The translations under genes and the position numbers were made by a program. Shown here one piece after another: positions 47,158 through 56,189 of a stretch of DNA of 64,000 nucleotides. Under the pieces are notes generated by a model. That model was not told where the DNA came from. It ran no database searches and saw only the letters and a list, made by a program, of their open reading frames with translations. Numbering within the stretch: the stretch's first letter is position 1; every line of letters begins with the position of its first letter. Source of the stretch: Paraglaciecola mesophila (GTDB taxonomy: Bacteria; Pseudomonadota; Gammaproteobacteria; Enterobacterales; Alteromonadaceae); contig NZ_CP047656.1 in the NCBI RefSeq assembly GCF_009906955.1, forward strand, positions 1,054,001 through 1,118,000, written 5' to 3'.

Positions 47158-47955
47158 ATGATAAAAAGGTGGCTAAGTGTTGCGGTATTAAGTGGTATGT
47201 CGTTCTTAACCCAAGCTTATTGTATTGACGACTGGGCTTGTTTTGAAAAAATTAAGCGAGGTAAAACCATAGAATACTGGTTAAGTAACAACAAGCCCTA
47301 CCCTATTACTTCAACGCTTGATGTGGATACCCGTAACCTTAAAAGTGAAAATTCTATAAAGAACACGTACAGCGAAACTCGCGTGCTCCACGCATTAGCC
47401 CGAGTAAAAATTCTAACCCTGAGTGCCATTGATGCCAACCGTTCGGTTTCAAATCATGAAAGCTTCTATTGGACTCCCGGCATTAAAAACGCCAAGCATA
47501 ATGATAGTTATCGTTATGCTCTACCCTATGCAAAGAATCAATCCTTTAGAGTGGTTCAAGGATTCAATGGTGGTTATAGCCACCAAGGTGCATCGCGCTA
47601 CGCCGTTGATTTTGCCATGCCTATAGGCACGCCTATTCATGCTGCACGTGAAGGTCAAGTTATCGATTTGCAAGAAAACCACCGCCGTGGAGGGGCCCAT
47701 CGACGTTATGCCAAATATGCCAATTTCGTTACGCTACTTCATGAAGATGGCACCACAGGTGAGTACTATCACTTACAGCACAAAGGTGTCGCAGTTGCGC
47801 TAGGTGATCACGTTCAGCGCGGACAGTTACTAGGCTATTCAGGTAATACAGGTTTTTCATCACTGCCGCATTTACACTTCGCGGTGTACTTCGCCAAAAG
47901 TCATGGTAAATACCAGTCGGTTCCCATCACGTTTAATACCAATTCCAATAAATAA
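47158..47955 (+). CDS. Exported M23 (LytM-type) metallopeptidase
   Basis: 265 aa from ATG 47158, with AAGAGG six bases upstream; an 18-codon longer reading lacks a ribosome site. Signal peptide about residues 1-20 (ending LTQAYC). C-terminal M23 domain (about 145-255): zinc ligands in HQGASRYAVDFA and LHFAVY of SLPHLHFAVY, and typical GTPIHAAREGQVIDL. It should cleave peptidoglycan cross-links or act on a capsule/other peptide. The N-terminal 100 residues are unassigned. Single gene. Confidence 0.9.
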   Translation: MIKRWLSVAVLSGMSFLTQAYCIDDWACFEKIKRGKTIEYWLSNNKPYPITSTLDVDTRNLKSENSIKNTYSETRVLHALARVKILTLSAIDANRSVSNHESFYWTPGIKNAKHNDSYRYALPYAKNQSFRVVQGFNGGYSHQGASRYAVDFAMPIGTPIHAAREGQVIDLQENHRRGGAHRRYAKYANFVTLLHEDGTTGEYYHLQHKGVAVALGDHVQRGQLLGYSGNTGFSSLPHLHFAVYFAKSHGKYQSVPITFNTNSNK

Positions 47956-48329
47956 CTAACCACTGAGCGTAAATTATTAAAAGTAAATGGTATAAAAACG
48001 CGTCTCACTGGGGCGTGAACTCATCAGCTACGCCTAGTCAGTGAATGTAGATAAGCCAAACTTAGCTGACGACAACACCTGCTCATTCCTATTCAAAATT
48101 AGCGCCCCGTTATGGATCCACAATCGACTTTAGGCTTTCGCGCTTTTCAATAACATATTGATTTAAAAGTTTATTGACTTGATAAAAGCGGAATAAAAAC
48201 GCTATCTGTGACGAAATATTTACACAGCATAACAACCAAGAGACACACCTAAAACGAAGAAATATTTGATCTATTCAAGAATATGCGTAGTATTAATTGC
48301 AACTGGTCAGATGAGCGGATGAGTAAATT
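47956..48329. other. fadE upstream region, 374 bp
   Basis: Holds the fadE promoter. At 48301-48317 AACTGGTCAGATGAGCG shares the left half of a FadR operator (AACTGGTC..); the right half is poor. GGATGAG at about 48316-48322 may serve as the ribosome site. No other feature seen. Confidence 0.5.
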
Positions 48330-50585
48330 ATGAGTATTAGAACAAACCTGAAAAAAGTATTACCTGCAATTTCCGTAACTGAGCAAGAAGCATTAGATGC
48401 GGGAGATGTATGGATTGAATCGTCAATTTATCGTGGCAAACCAGACATGCAAGCGTTGCGTGCAATTCCTAAAGCAACGCTAAGCGCTGACGAACAAGCA
48501 TTTCTAGACGGCCCCGTGCAAGAACTGCTAGAAATGGTCGACGATTACGAGCTACAAAACAGCAATCACCTACCACAAAATGTGCTGGACTTTTTATCAG
48601 TCAATAAATTTTTCGCTTTGATCATTCCAAAGAAATTTGGCGGATTAGAGTTCTCTCCTTATGCCAACTCAACCATAGTGGCCACCATTGCCGTTAAAAG
48701 CAGTGCTGTTGCGGTTACTGTGATGGTTCCAAATTCGTTAGGCCCTGGCGAACTATTGATGCACTACGGCACTACAGAGCAGCAAAATCAATGGTTGCCA
48801 AATTTAGCTGTCGGTAAAGACATTCCATGTTTTGCCCTTACCAGCCCAGAAGCTGGCTCTGATGCGGGTGCTATTCCTGATACGGGCATAGTCACGAAAG
48901 GCCAATATAACGGTGAAGAAGTACTTGGTTTATCCGTCACTTGGGATAAGCGTTACATTACGCTGGCACCAATAGCGACTGTGCTTGGCCTTGCATTTAA
49001 AGTGTTTGATCCAGACAACCTACTTGGCGATAAAAAAGAGCTAGGCATTACCTGTGCTCTTATTCCTAAATCACACCCAGGTGTTGAACTAGGGAATCGT
49101 CACGATCCTATGGGTATTCGTTTTTATAACGGCACCACTCGCGGCAACAAAGTGTTTATCCCTATGGATTTCATTATAGGCGGGCAGAAAAACATTGGTC
49201 GCGGCTGGCAGATGCTGGTTAGTTGCCTAGGTGCAGGGCGCGGTATTTCACTTCCAGCAATGGGAGTTGCTTCTGCTCAATCGGCACTTAAATCCACTGC
49301 TGAATACTCATTTGTTCGTGAACAATTCGGCGTGCCCATTGGGCGTTTCGAAGGTATTCAAGAAAAGCTTGCCGATATTGCAGGCAAAACCTTTGTATTA
49401 GAAGCCATGCGAGTATTAACCACTGAAGGTCTGGGTTTAGGCCTTAAACCTTCTGTTGTCACTGCGATGGCTAAATACCACATGACTGAATTAGGCCGTG
49501 ATGTGTGTAATACCGCCATGGATATTCAAGCGGGTAAAGCAATTCAACGTGGCCCACAGAATACCTTAGCCAATGGTTATGCGGCACAGCCCATTGCAAT
49601 TACCGTTGAGGGTGCGAACATTCTAACTCGAAGCTTGATGATTTTCGGCCAAGGTGCGATGCGTTGTCACCCTCACATGAAAGAAATGGTTGATTTGATC
49701 CACAGCGATGAGCCATCAGCAGACAAAGAATTCAACAAGGTATTGGGGAAAACAATCAGCTTTAGCGTTAAAAATGCCTTACGCAGTTTTAGCAAAAGCT
49801 ACTTAACCTTTACCCGTTCGGCGCAGTCAAGCTTGCCTGAAGTGAAACCATACGAAAAACGCATGAATGCCCTTTCTGCCAAACTCGCTCCACTTGCTGA
49901 CTTGTCTTTGTTAGTGCTAGGCGGTGATTTGAAAAAAGCAGAAATGCTATCGGCTCGTTTGGGCGATGTAATGAGCTACTTGTATGCCTCGATGGCTGTT
50001 GTACGTTTCTATGAGCAACGTGTTACTAACCGCGTCGAAGCCAAGCCATACTTTGAATACGCCATTCAATGGTGTATACAACAGGGTGAGCAAGCGCTAA
50101 ACGAATTCGTGAATAACTTCCCGAACACAGCTACCCGTGGCTTAATGCGCGTGTTAACCAATACCTATACACGTTCAGTGCCGGCCATCTCTGACAAGCT
50201 AAAACGTGAGCTATCAGATGCGACCATGGCACAAAGCTCTATCATGGCGGATTTAACCCACTTGGTTAAGGTCATACCTGGTGATGGTAACCACATCAAC
50301 CAAGAGGCATTTGCGGCAAAACACGACGTAATGGCCATCCTTAAAGTCGTGCAAAAAGCACTACGCAAAAACCCTGTGGTCCCTTTTGTTTCCTTTGAAC
50401 ATGCAGTGACTAAACTACATGAAAACGGTGAACTAAACGCAGACGAATACGCTCGCGTAATCGATTATAACAATAAGCGACAGTTAGCCGTGCGTGTTGA
50501 CGAATACACCTTTGATATGGAACTGCTTGATGCCAATCAACAGTTAGTCAAGGAAGGTTCTCAGCCGCAAAATAACGCCGCATAA
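48330..50585 (+). CDS. fadE: Acyl-CoA dehydrogenase, FadE type
   Basis: 751 aa (E. coli FadE 814). First step of fatty acid beta-oxidation: acyl-CoA to trans-2-enoyl-CoA, FAD-linked. Acyl-CoA dehydrogenase core about residues 75-460: CFALTSPEAGSDAG for the FAD/substrate site, REQFGVPIGRFEGIQEKLA, and VEGANILTRSLMIFGQGAMRCHP with the likely catalytic residue. The C-terminal 250 residues are the FadE-specific DUF1974 domain. Start ATG 48330. Strong terminator follows. Single gene. Confidence 0.95.
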   Translation: MSIRTNLKKVLPAISVTEQEALDAGDVWIESSIYRGKPDMQALRAIPKATLSADEQAFLDGPVQELLEMVDDYELQNSNHLPQNVLDFLSVNKFFALIIPKKFGGLEFSPYANSTIVATIAVKSSAVAVTVMVPNSLGPGELLMHYGTTEQQNQWLPNLAVGKDIPCFALTSPEAGSDAGAIPDTGIVTKGQYNGEEVLGLSVTWDKRYITLAPIATVLGLAFKVFDPDNLLGDKKELGITCALIPKSHPGVELGNRHDPMGIRFYNGTTRGNKVFIPMDFIIGGQKNIGRGWQMLVSCLGAGRGISLPAMGVASAQSALKSTAEYSFVREQFGVPIGRFEGIQEKLADIAGKTFVLEAMRVLTTEGLGLGLKPSVVTAMAKYHMTELGRDVCNTAMDIQAGKAIQRGPQNTLANGYAAQPIAITVEGANILTRSLMIFGQGAMRCHPHMKEMVDLIHSDEPSADKEFNKVLGKTISFSVKNALRSFSKSYLTFTRSAQSSLPEVKPYEKRMNALSAKLAPLADLSLLVLGGDLKKAEMLSARLGDVMSYLYASMAVVRFYEQRVTNRVEAKPYFEYAIQWCIQQGEQALNEFVNNFPNTATRGLMRVLTNTYTRSVPAISDKLKRELSDATMAQSSIMADLTHLVKVIPGDGNHINQEAFAAKHDVMAILKVVQKALRKNPVVPFVSFEHAVTKLHENGELNADEYARVIDYNNKRQLAVRVDEYTFDMELLDANQQLVKEGSQPQNNAA

Positions 50586-50601
50586 CAGCAGGCGGGGAAG
50601 C

Positions 50602-50637
50602 AAAAAGGGGATGATATTTATATCATCCCCTTTTTTT
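50602..50637 (+). terminator. Intrinsic terminator of fadE
   Basis: Long stem AAAAAGGGGATGATA / TATCATCCCCTTTTT around a short A/T loop, followed by T7 on the plus strand. Confidence 0.95.
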
Positions 50638-50680
50638 ATTTTTGCTGTTTATAGATATTTTTCAATTACACATGTTAGCG

Positions 50681-50832
50681 CTAGGCCAAAGCGCTAACTT
50701 CTGCCAGTGCCTGCTCTATTTCTTGTTCGTTATTAAGCAGTGACGGTGCAAAGCGTGCGTAGCTTTGACGATAAGGCGTGCTGCTCATGATAATGCCTTT
50801 GGCGTGCATCTTTTCTACCACTGTTTCGGGCG
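50681..50832 (-). pseudogene. 3' fragment of a class V aminotransferase gene
   Basis: Last 49 codons plus TAG stop of a gene homologous to the intact one at 51998-53320, same orientation, no indels. Bases 50715-50832 match 52032-52149 at 117 of 118 positions. The remaining 34 bases at the 3' end are only about 59% identical and end in TAG, not TAA. Upstream of 50833 similarity stops abruptly. So it is a piece of a second, diverged copy, joined or converted at 50714/50715. Confidence 0.92.
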
Positions 50833-51048
50833 GCATGAATCAAACAAATTTGCCGCCGCATTTACACGGCTGATTTTGCTTGACAAAGACGGCTTACGGA
50901 ATGAGTATTATTTTACTCATTATATGGAGCGTCTCAAATGATATAAGGAATGTATTACGTTTAAAGTTAGTAAACTTCTATTTTTTGCTTTATCTGCCCC
51001 CTGCCAATAGTAATTGCAAACCAAGCATTTACTAAGATTTGTGGATAT
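50833..51048. other. Sequence between fragment and small exported-protein candidate
   Basis: Non-coding as read. It includes a hydrophobic-coding run around 50950-51020 that looks like a broken signal peptide split over two frames at a run of five C (50997-51001), discussed with the next feature. Confidence 0.4.
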
Positions 51049-51246
51049 ATGCCGTCGGGTAAATTTCAAGAACCCGTCGAAAACACTTTGACTGGTGATA
51101 GTTACTACCCTGAGTGTCCAGCTAGCATCTCTCGCACAAGTTCAACTACTTGTGTTGTAGTGCTCCCCAGCCCTCGAGCAGAGGGAGGCGTGACTTACGT
51201 GCAGAGCCACGACCAAGTTACCCAGACTTGGGAGCCTTGTTTATGA
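51049..51246 (+). CDS. Possible small secreted cysteine-containing protein, 5' end uncertain
   Basis: 65 aa from ATG 51049. The same frame runs upstream without a stop to about 50970 and there encodes IFCFICPLPIVIANQA, which looks like the end of a signal peptide, but has no ATG/GTG/TTG start. The neighbouring frame encodes VSKLLFFALSAP just before the C5 run. Joining the two by one base would give a normal signal peptide. It may be a frame-disrupted gene, a rare start or noise. Product has four spaced cysteines, no family recognised. Confidence 0.35.
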   Translation: MPSGKFQEPVENTLTGDSYYPECPASISRTSSTTCVVVLPSPRAEGGVTYVQSHDQVTQTWEPCL

Positions 51247-51326
51247 GCTACACGGCGGATATTAGCTCTATTAACAGGCTTGTACGCTAGTAGCGTACAA
51301 GCAATTTTGCAATAGGAAAGTAAAAC

Positions 51327-51878
51327 GTGTTGGTCATTATTCTTAGAAAATTCAATCTTATGTTTATACTGTTTACAATTCCACTAGCTTACGCCTCTGC
51401 TCAGCAAGCATACCAAAATGAAAAATCAGCTAGTGAAGACATTGAGAGAGTAGAAGTGCTTGGTTCTAAACCATTAAGTTCTCTTTTAAAGTTACGACAC
51501 GAAAAGCGTTTCGCTTTTATGCATAAGTTTAACGATTTAATTGACGATGAAGATTTACATTTCGTATGTAAAAAACAAGTCGCCACTGGCTCCCACATTC
51601 GAAAGGAAGTGTGCAAAAACCAATTTGAATGGCGTATTATCCGAGAAATAGTAGACGAAGAAGTATCCAAAGGGAACGAGACCGGAGCATATGCAATCGC
51701 TCTCATGGGAAGCCAAGAACAAACGTATAGAAAAAAAGATTTATTGGAAAAAATTAACGGCCTTCTTGAAAAGAATGATGATTTTGCCAAATCATTACAA
51801 GAATTTAATAGCGCTGATGAGGCTTATAAAAAAGCGCATGCGAAGAAATTTGGCGTGTTAAGCCAGCATAAAAACTGA
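51327..51878 (+). CDS. Hypothetical exported protein with TonB-receptor-like N-terminal motif
   Basis: 183 aa from GTG 51327, chosen because AGGAAAG lies about 8 bases upstream; an ATG at 51360 has no ribosome site. Signal peptide to about residue 25 (ending AYASAQQ). The mature start DIERVEVLGSKPLSS looks like the TonB-box region of receptors (IERIEVTGSR) but no plug or barrel follows. The rest is charged and helical, with two cysteines (FVCKKQ and EVCKNQ) spaced for a disulfide. Small exported proteins with this motif seem frequent in Alteromonadales. Function unknown. Confidence 0.7.
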   Translation: MLVIILRKFNLMFILFTIPLAYASAQQAYQNEKSASEDIERVEVLGSKPLSSLLKLRHEKRFAFMHKFNDLIDDEDLHFVCKKQVATGSHIRKEVCKNQFEWRIIREIVDEEVSKGNETGAYAIALMGSQEQTYRKKDLLEKINGLLEKNDDFAKSLQEFNSADEAYKKAHAKKFGVLSQHKN

Positions 51879-51997
51879 TTGCCCATTCTCGTTATTGGAT
51901 ACGTCTCGTTATTGAATACGTCTCGTTGTTAAATGCTTCACATCGTATTGAAATCTACAATCAGGTCACAGCAAGCGCGTTAATAATATACACCACA

Positions 51998-53320
51998 TTA
52001 CGCAAGAGCTCGGATCTCAGCCAGCGCCAATTCTATTTCTTGTTCGTTATTAAGCAGTGACGGTGCAAAGCGTGCGTAGCTTTGACGATAAGGTGTGCTG
52101 CTCATGATAATGCCTTTGGCGTGCATCTTTTCTACCACTGTTTCGGGCGCTACCCCTTTCACATCAAAACACACTAAGCCAGATGAAAGTGAACTGTCAC
52201 TCGGTGTATACAAAGTCACATGAGGCATTTTTGCTAGGCCTTGTTTAGTTTGCGTGTTTAATTGATGAATACGCTTTTGCACGTTTGCCTTGCCTAATTG
52301 AAGGTGTAATTTAAATGCCTCAGGCAATGCCCAGCGGTGCTCGAAAGAGTGAAAGCCTCCAGGAGACATATGCTCGCCAATTGGCACTTTATCTTGCGTC
52401 GTTGACCCCAGCCAAACATCGTAAGACGCTCCGAAGCTGGGAATAACAGGTTCGCTTTGGGCCCATGCTCGTTCATTTCCCCACACCACGCCTGTGCCCC
52501 TTGGCCCAAAGATCCACTTGTGAGTGCCGGCAACAAAAAAGTCACAGCCCAACTGACTAATATCTTGATCTTCTATGCCAAAACCATGAACACCATCAAC
52601 ACAAAATAGTATTTGTTGGTCAACTTTACGCTGACGGTTTAGCTTAGTAATAAAGTCTGCCATAGCCCGAATAGGCAGCTTTACGCCAGTGGATGAATGC
52701 ACCCATGTAGCAGCCACCACTCTTGTTTTATCAGTGATAGCGTCGCGCAAACGCGTTTGCACATCGGCAACACTTACTCGTGAAGGCTGATCGTACAATG
52801 CTATGCGCTTTACTTGTGCCCCTGTGCGATTGGCACGATGCGCTAACGACATATCAGTAGAGTAATGATCATGCACAGTTTGCAGTATCTCATCCCCAGG
52901 TTGAAGTTTTAGCCCACTGTAGATCAGGCCCAGCCCCATGGTTGTGCTGTCTGTTAAGGCGATGTGTTGTGCTTCACCTCCCATATAGTCAGCGGCAGCC
53001 TGCATTATTTCACCGTCAATGGTAAGAAAGTGCTGATGCCAATAATCGGACGGGTTCTCATCAAATGCTTGTCTGTGCTTTTCGATGGCTTGGGATACAG
53101 GTTTGGGATGAGAAGCTAATAAAAAAGTAGATAACTGGATGTAATCTCGTGTTAGTGGAAATAAGTTACGCAGTGCCTGCCAATCTCCCGGCTCAAGAGC
53201 ATTATTTGCGTCTGCTACCTTAGGTGCTGTTTTTGGTCCCGCTTTTAATACAGACGATATGCTGACCAAACCTGCCCCTGCGCTCAATCCTAATGCATGT
53301 AAAAATTGACGTCTTAACAT
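51998..53320 (-). CDS. Tat-exported class V aminotransferase (isopenicillin N epimerase-like)
   Basis: 440 aa PLP-dependent enzyme of aminotransferase class V (CsdA/CefD/NifS fold). Twin-arginine signal RRQFLHALGLSAGAG at the start, so it should be exported folded. PLP contacts: GLGLIYSGL region, FCVDGVHGFG for the cofactor Asp, and the Schiff-base lysine in AGTHKWIFGPRGTG. Closest functional type by pattern is isopenicillin N epimerase/cysteine desulfurase-like; exact reaction unknown. Start ATG 53320. A near-copy of its 3' end lies at 50681-50832. Exported PLP enzymes of this kind are uncommon. Confidence 0.9.
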   Translation of the reverse strand: MLRRQFLHALGLSAGAGLVSISSVLKAGPKTAPKVADANNALEPGDWQALRNLFPLTRDYIQLSTFLLASHPKPVSQAIEKHRQAFDENPSDYWHQHFLTIDGEIMQAAADYMGGEAQHIALTDSTTMGLGLIYSGLKLQPGDEILQTVHDHYSTDMSLAHRANRTGAQVKRIALYDQPSRVSVADVQTRLRDAITDKTRVVAATWVHSSTGVKLPIRAMADFITKLNRQRKVDQQILFCVDGVHGFGIEDQDISQLGCDFFVAGTHKWIFGPRGTGVVWGNERAWAQSEPVIPSFGASYDVWLGSTTQDKVPIGEHMSPGGFHSFEHRWALPEAFKLHLQLGKANVQKRIHQLNTQTKQGLAKMPHVTLYTPSDSSLSSGLVCFDVKGVAPETVVEKMHAKGIIMSSTPYRQSYARFAPSLLNNEQEIELALAEIRALA

Positions 53321-53527
53321 CTGATTCTCCCTTTTATCATTCTTTTCGCCGCTCCTATGGCTAGCAATGCATCTACAACGAATTAAGCCATGAAGTAAGA
53401 AAGTTAAGTGTAGGAGCTATGTGTAAATTTCGCCTTTTTACAGCACTAATATGACACTCAAAAAAAGGTCAAAAAACACATAGATTAAATCGGCAAAGCC
53501 AAAAAACGAGAATGCTGAGTCACTCAA

Positions 53528-53555
53528 CACAGTGCCTTCGAATGGCGGCACTGTG
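53528..53555. repeat. Inverted repeat downstream of the enolase-superfamily gene
   Basis: CACAGTGCC / GGCACTGTG, 9 perfect pairs with a 10-base loop, ending 24 bp after the stop of the minus-strand gene at 53579. It has no T-run, so it is a stabilising hairpin or Rho-type end at most. Confidence 0.65.
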
Positions 53556-53578
53556 CGCTTGTGCTAGGCTTGCGAGAT

Positions 53579-54754
53579 TTATTTCACTTCCATATGCGGT
53601 GAGCGATAAACGATTTCGTCGTTCAAATCGATACCAATTCCTGGGGTTTCAGTGACTTCAAAGAAACCATTTACCGGTTGTGGATCTTGAATACACAATT
53701 CGCGGTTCCAGTCTTTAATGGCGTAGGTATGGTGCTCGTGAATTAAAAAGTTAGGAATGGCCGTTTCTAGATGCAAACTCGCCGCCGTTGCTACAGGACC
53801 ACCGCATACATGGGCCTGAATGCGCACGTCATACACATCAGCATAGTCGCACACTTTTTTCGCTTCAGTGAAGCCACCACATAAACCGATATCGGGCTGT
53901 AATACGTCTAAGCTCTGGTCTTCTAGATAGGGTCTAACACCCCAACGGTTATATAAGCGCTCGCCACCGGCAATGGGCACATTGACGCGCTTTGCGACCT
54001 TATCGTGTAACTTAGAGTTTAAGTAATTCACTGGCTCTTCGTAATACAAACAGCCGATGTCTTCTACCATTTCACCTAGCTGAATGGCCGTGGCAACCCC
54101 AGGTAGACTGTGGCATTCAAAAATAATATCTACGTCATCGCCTACTGCGTCACGAATGGCTTGCAGTCGTGCTCTAAATAAACGCATTTCAGGCTGGGTA
54201 AATAACTTGGTACGGTCAAAGTGCCCTGCTCCGGTTTTGTCATACACGATTGGGTCTACTTTTACTGCATCATAGCCTTCGGCCACCGCTTTTTCTGCTG
54301 CACGTCCGTAGTCAACCGGATCATTCAAACGCGTTACTTCTTTGTCCCAATCGAACTGTAACTGACTGGCATAAGTACGCAATTTGCCGTTGGTTTTACC
54401 GCCTAACAATTGATATAAAGGGACATTTAGCGCTTTGGCTTTAATGTCCCAAAGTGCCGTATCTATCGCACTCATGGCAGCATAAAATACTGGGCCGCCA
54501 CCTAAGCCCCAGAACCCTTCTCTGAGCATTTTGCTCCACAGCAATTCTGTGTTGACTGGATTAAAGCCGATTAATAATGCCTCAGCGATTTCTTTGATCA
54601 TATGCGCAGCAGCGCTGTGTCCCCAGTCGTATGCAAGGCCCGCTTCGCCGACCCCAGCGATGCCTTCATCCGTATGGATACGAATAAAAACCGGGTTCCA
54701 CACTGGGCGTTTAGGGCATTCAATATCAAAAATTTCGACGCGAGTAATTTTCAT
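53579..54754 (-). CDS. Mandelate racemase/muconate lactonizing enzyme-family protein
   Basis: 391 aa of the enolase superfamily. N-terminal capping domain (1-125) and TIM barrel. Barrel residues: KVDP (catalytic Lys region, about 166), metal ligands in FECHS, EEPVN and GGERLY, and a histidine in QAHVCGG. The pattern resembles sugar-acid dehydratases of the galactonate/mannonate group, which dehydrate aldonic acids. Start ATG 54754 with AGGAA upstream. It lies 49 bp after the class II aldolase gene on the same strand; the pair likely forms a sugar-acid or hydroxy-acid catabolic operon. Confidence 0.88.
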   Translation of the reverse strand: MKITRVEIFDIECPKRPVWNPVFIRIHTDEGIAGVGEAGLAYDWGHSAAAHMIKEIAEALLIGFNPVNTELLWSKMLREGFWGLGGGPVFYAAMSAIDTALWDIKAKALNVPLYQLLGGKTNGKLRTYASQLQFDWDKEVTRLNDPVDYGRAAEKAVAEGYDAVKVDPIVYDKTGAGHFDRTKLFTQPEMRLFRARLQAIRDAVGDDVDIIFECHSLPGVATAIQLGEMVEDIGCLYYEEPVNYLNSKLHDKVAKRVNVPIAGGERLYNRWGVRPYLEDQSLDVLQPDIGLCGGFTEAKKVCDYADVYDVRIQAHVCGGPVATAASLHLETAIPNFLIHEHHTYAIKDWNRELCIQDPQPVNGFFEVTETPGIGIDLNDEIVYRSPHMEVK

Positions 54755-54803
54755 TTATGCTGTTCCTGAAAGTAAATTTTAATAAATTGAGTAATATCGG
54801 GGA

Positions 54804-55571
54804 TTATTCACAGAATAACGGATCGAGTTTATAGGCTTTGCGTAGCATAGCCGGCCAGGCTTTTTGGCCGCCAGTTTGCCCACTGTGTACCACATTAGCT
54901 TGGGCATAGATCCCATCGACAATCGCTTGCGGTATTTCAATAACAGACTGATTTGCTTGTAACAGATCCATTTGAATTTCACAGGCGCGCTGCAAGTCAT
55001 AAAAACGCATAAAAGCGTCCCCCACAGTCGGACCTAACGTTAGGCCACCATGGTTGTGCAACAACATATGATTGTTGCTAGCTAAATCATCTTGCAAGCG
55101 CTTTTTCTCATCAGCATTTACCGCAAGGCCTTCATATTCGTGATAGCTCATTGATGACAACGAGAACATGGCATATTGACTCCAAGGCTGTAAACCGCCT
55201 TGCAAACTGGCAACACTAATGGTGGCTTTAGTGTGTAAATGTATCACGCACTGGGCGTCATGACGCACTTCATGTATTGCGCTGTGAATAGTGAAGCCTG
55301 CAGGATTAATGGTGTATTTTGAGTCATCAAGAATATTACCGTCTAAGTCTACTTTGACTAAATTAGACGCGGTAACCTCTTCGAAAGTCAGCCCAAAAGG
55401 ATTAATCAGGTATTCGTCCGTCCCAGGAATACGTGCTGAGATGTGGGTGTAAATGAGATCTCCCCAGCGGGCATCAGCCACTAAACGGTAACAGGCAGCA
55501 AGATCTACTCGAGTTTGCCACTCAAGGTCAGAGACTTGCCCTTTTAAGCTTCTATCGGATAACGCAAACAC
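54804..55571 (-). CDS. Class II aldolase/adducin-family protein
   Basis: 255 aa. Zinc-dependent aldolase fold: HLHT and HNHG give the metal-binding histidines, with the preceding Glu in FGLTFEEVTASNLV. It could split a keto-acid or phosphorylated sugar, or act as an epimerase; related adducin-head proteins also occur. Start is GTG 55571, supported by a strong AAGGAG five bases upstream. First gene before the enolase-superfamily gene. Confidence 0.9.
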   Translation of the reverse strand: MFALSDRSLKGQVSDLEWQTRVDLAACYRLVADARWGDLIYTHISARIPGTDEYLINPFGLTFEEVTASNLVKVDLDGNILDDSKYTINPAGFTIHSAIHEVRHDAQCVIHLHTKATISVASLQGGLQPWSQYAMFSLSSMSYHEYEGLAVNADEKKRLQDDLASNNHMLLHNHGGLTLGPTVGDAFMRFYDLQRACEIQMDLLQANQSVIEIPQAIVDGIYAQANVVHSGQTGGQKAWPAMLRKAYKLDPLFCE

Positions 55572-55905
55572 CTTCGCTCCTTTTTTGATTGTCTTTCACA
55601 GATTCAACTTACCATTTGATAAGCAGTATATTTGCCCCGCTATACACGCCAACTCGGCTGCTGTTAGGGCATTTCGCCATTGACCCATTTATAGTAACTG
55701 AAACGCGAAGAATATCCGATACCTTAGGCGTTTAGCTTATAGGTTTTGTGTATAGCAGGAGAAGGTTTTGCATCCTTAATTCACTTGCTTTTTCTGTTTC
55801 AAATGCATCAAGCGTGGCACAATACCCAACTATTCCAACCGAGCACGAAGCAAAGCACATTTCCCCACGTGCCCACATAGCAAGCAGAATAAAAGGTGAT
55901 AAACA
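55572..55905. promoter_or_regulatory. Divergent non-coding region, 334 bp
   Basis: Between the aldolase (minus) and the parvulin gene (plus). Should hold both promoters. No convincing gene; a minus-strand frame overlapping the parvulin gene is a shadow. Confidence 0.5.
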
Positions 55906-56181
55906 ATGAAAGCAGGTGCATGTCACATATTGGTCAAAACGGAAAAAGAAGCACAGCAACTTAAAGCGCAATTGGACAAAGGTGCGAACTTTCAGCAACT
56001 AGCGAAAAAGCATTCACTTTGCCCATCAGGTAAAAAAGGCGGCGATTTGGGTGAATTTAGCCCGGGTACTATGGTCAAGGCATTTGATAACGTGGTGTTT
56101 AAAAAGGACATTTTAACCGTACATGGCCCAGTGAAAACTCAATTCGGTTTCCACCTCATCAAAACCCTATATCGAAGTTAA
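55906..56181 (+). CDS. ppiC: Parvulin-type peptidyl-prolyl isomerase PpiC
   Basis: 91 aa, the single-domain parvulin (E. coli PpiC 93). Catalyses cis-trans isomerisation of proline bonds in the cytoplasm. Typical pattern: [33 protein letters not shown], and TQFGFHLIK at the end. ATG 55906 with AAGGTG upstream. Convergent with the PhyH gene. Confidence 0.95.
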   Translation: MKAGACHILVKTEKEAQQLKAQLDKGANFQQLAKKHSLCPSGKKGGDLGEFSPGTMVKAFDNVVFKKDILTVHGPVKTQFGFHLIKTLYRS

Positions 56182-56189
56182 TTACCCCC

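Noticed and set aside
55732-55998. Minus-strand 88-aa frame over the ppiC start
   Set aside because: Overlaps the clear ppiC gene and has no support of its own.
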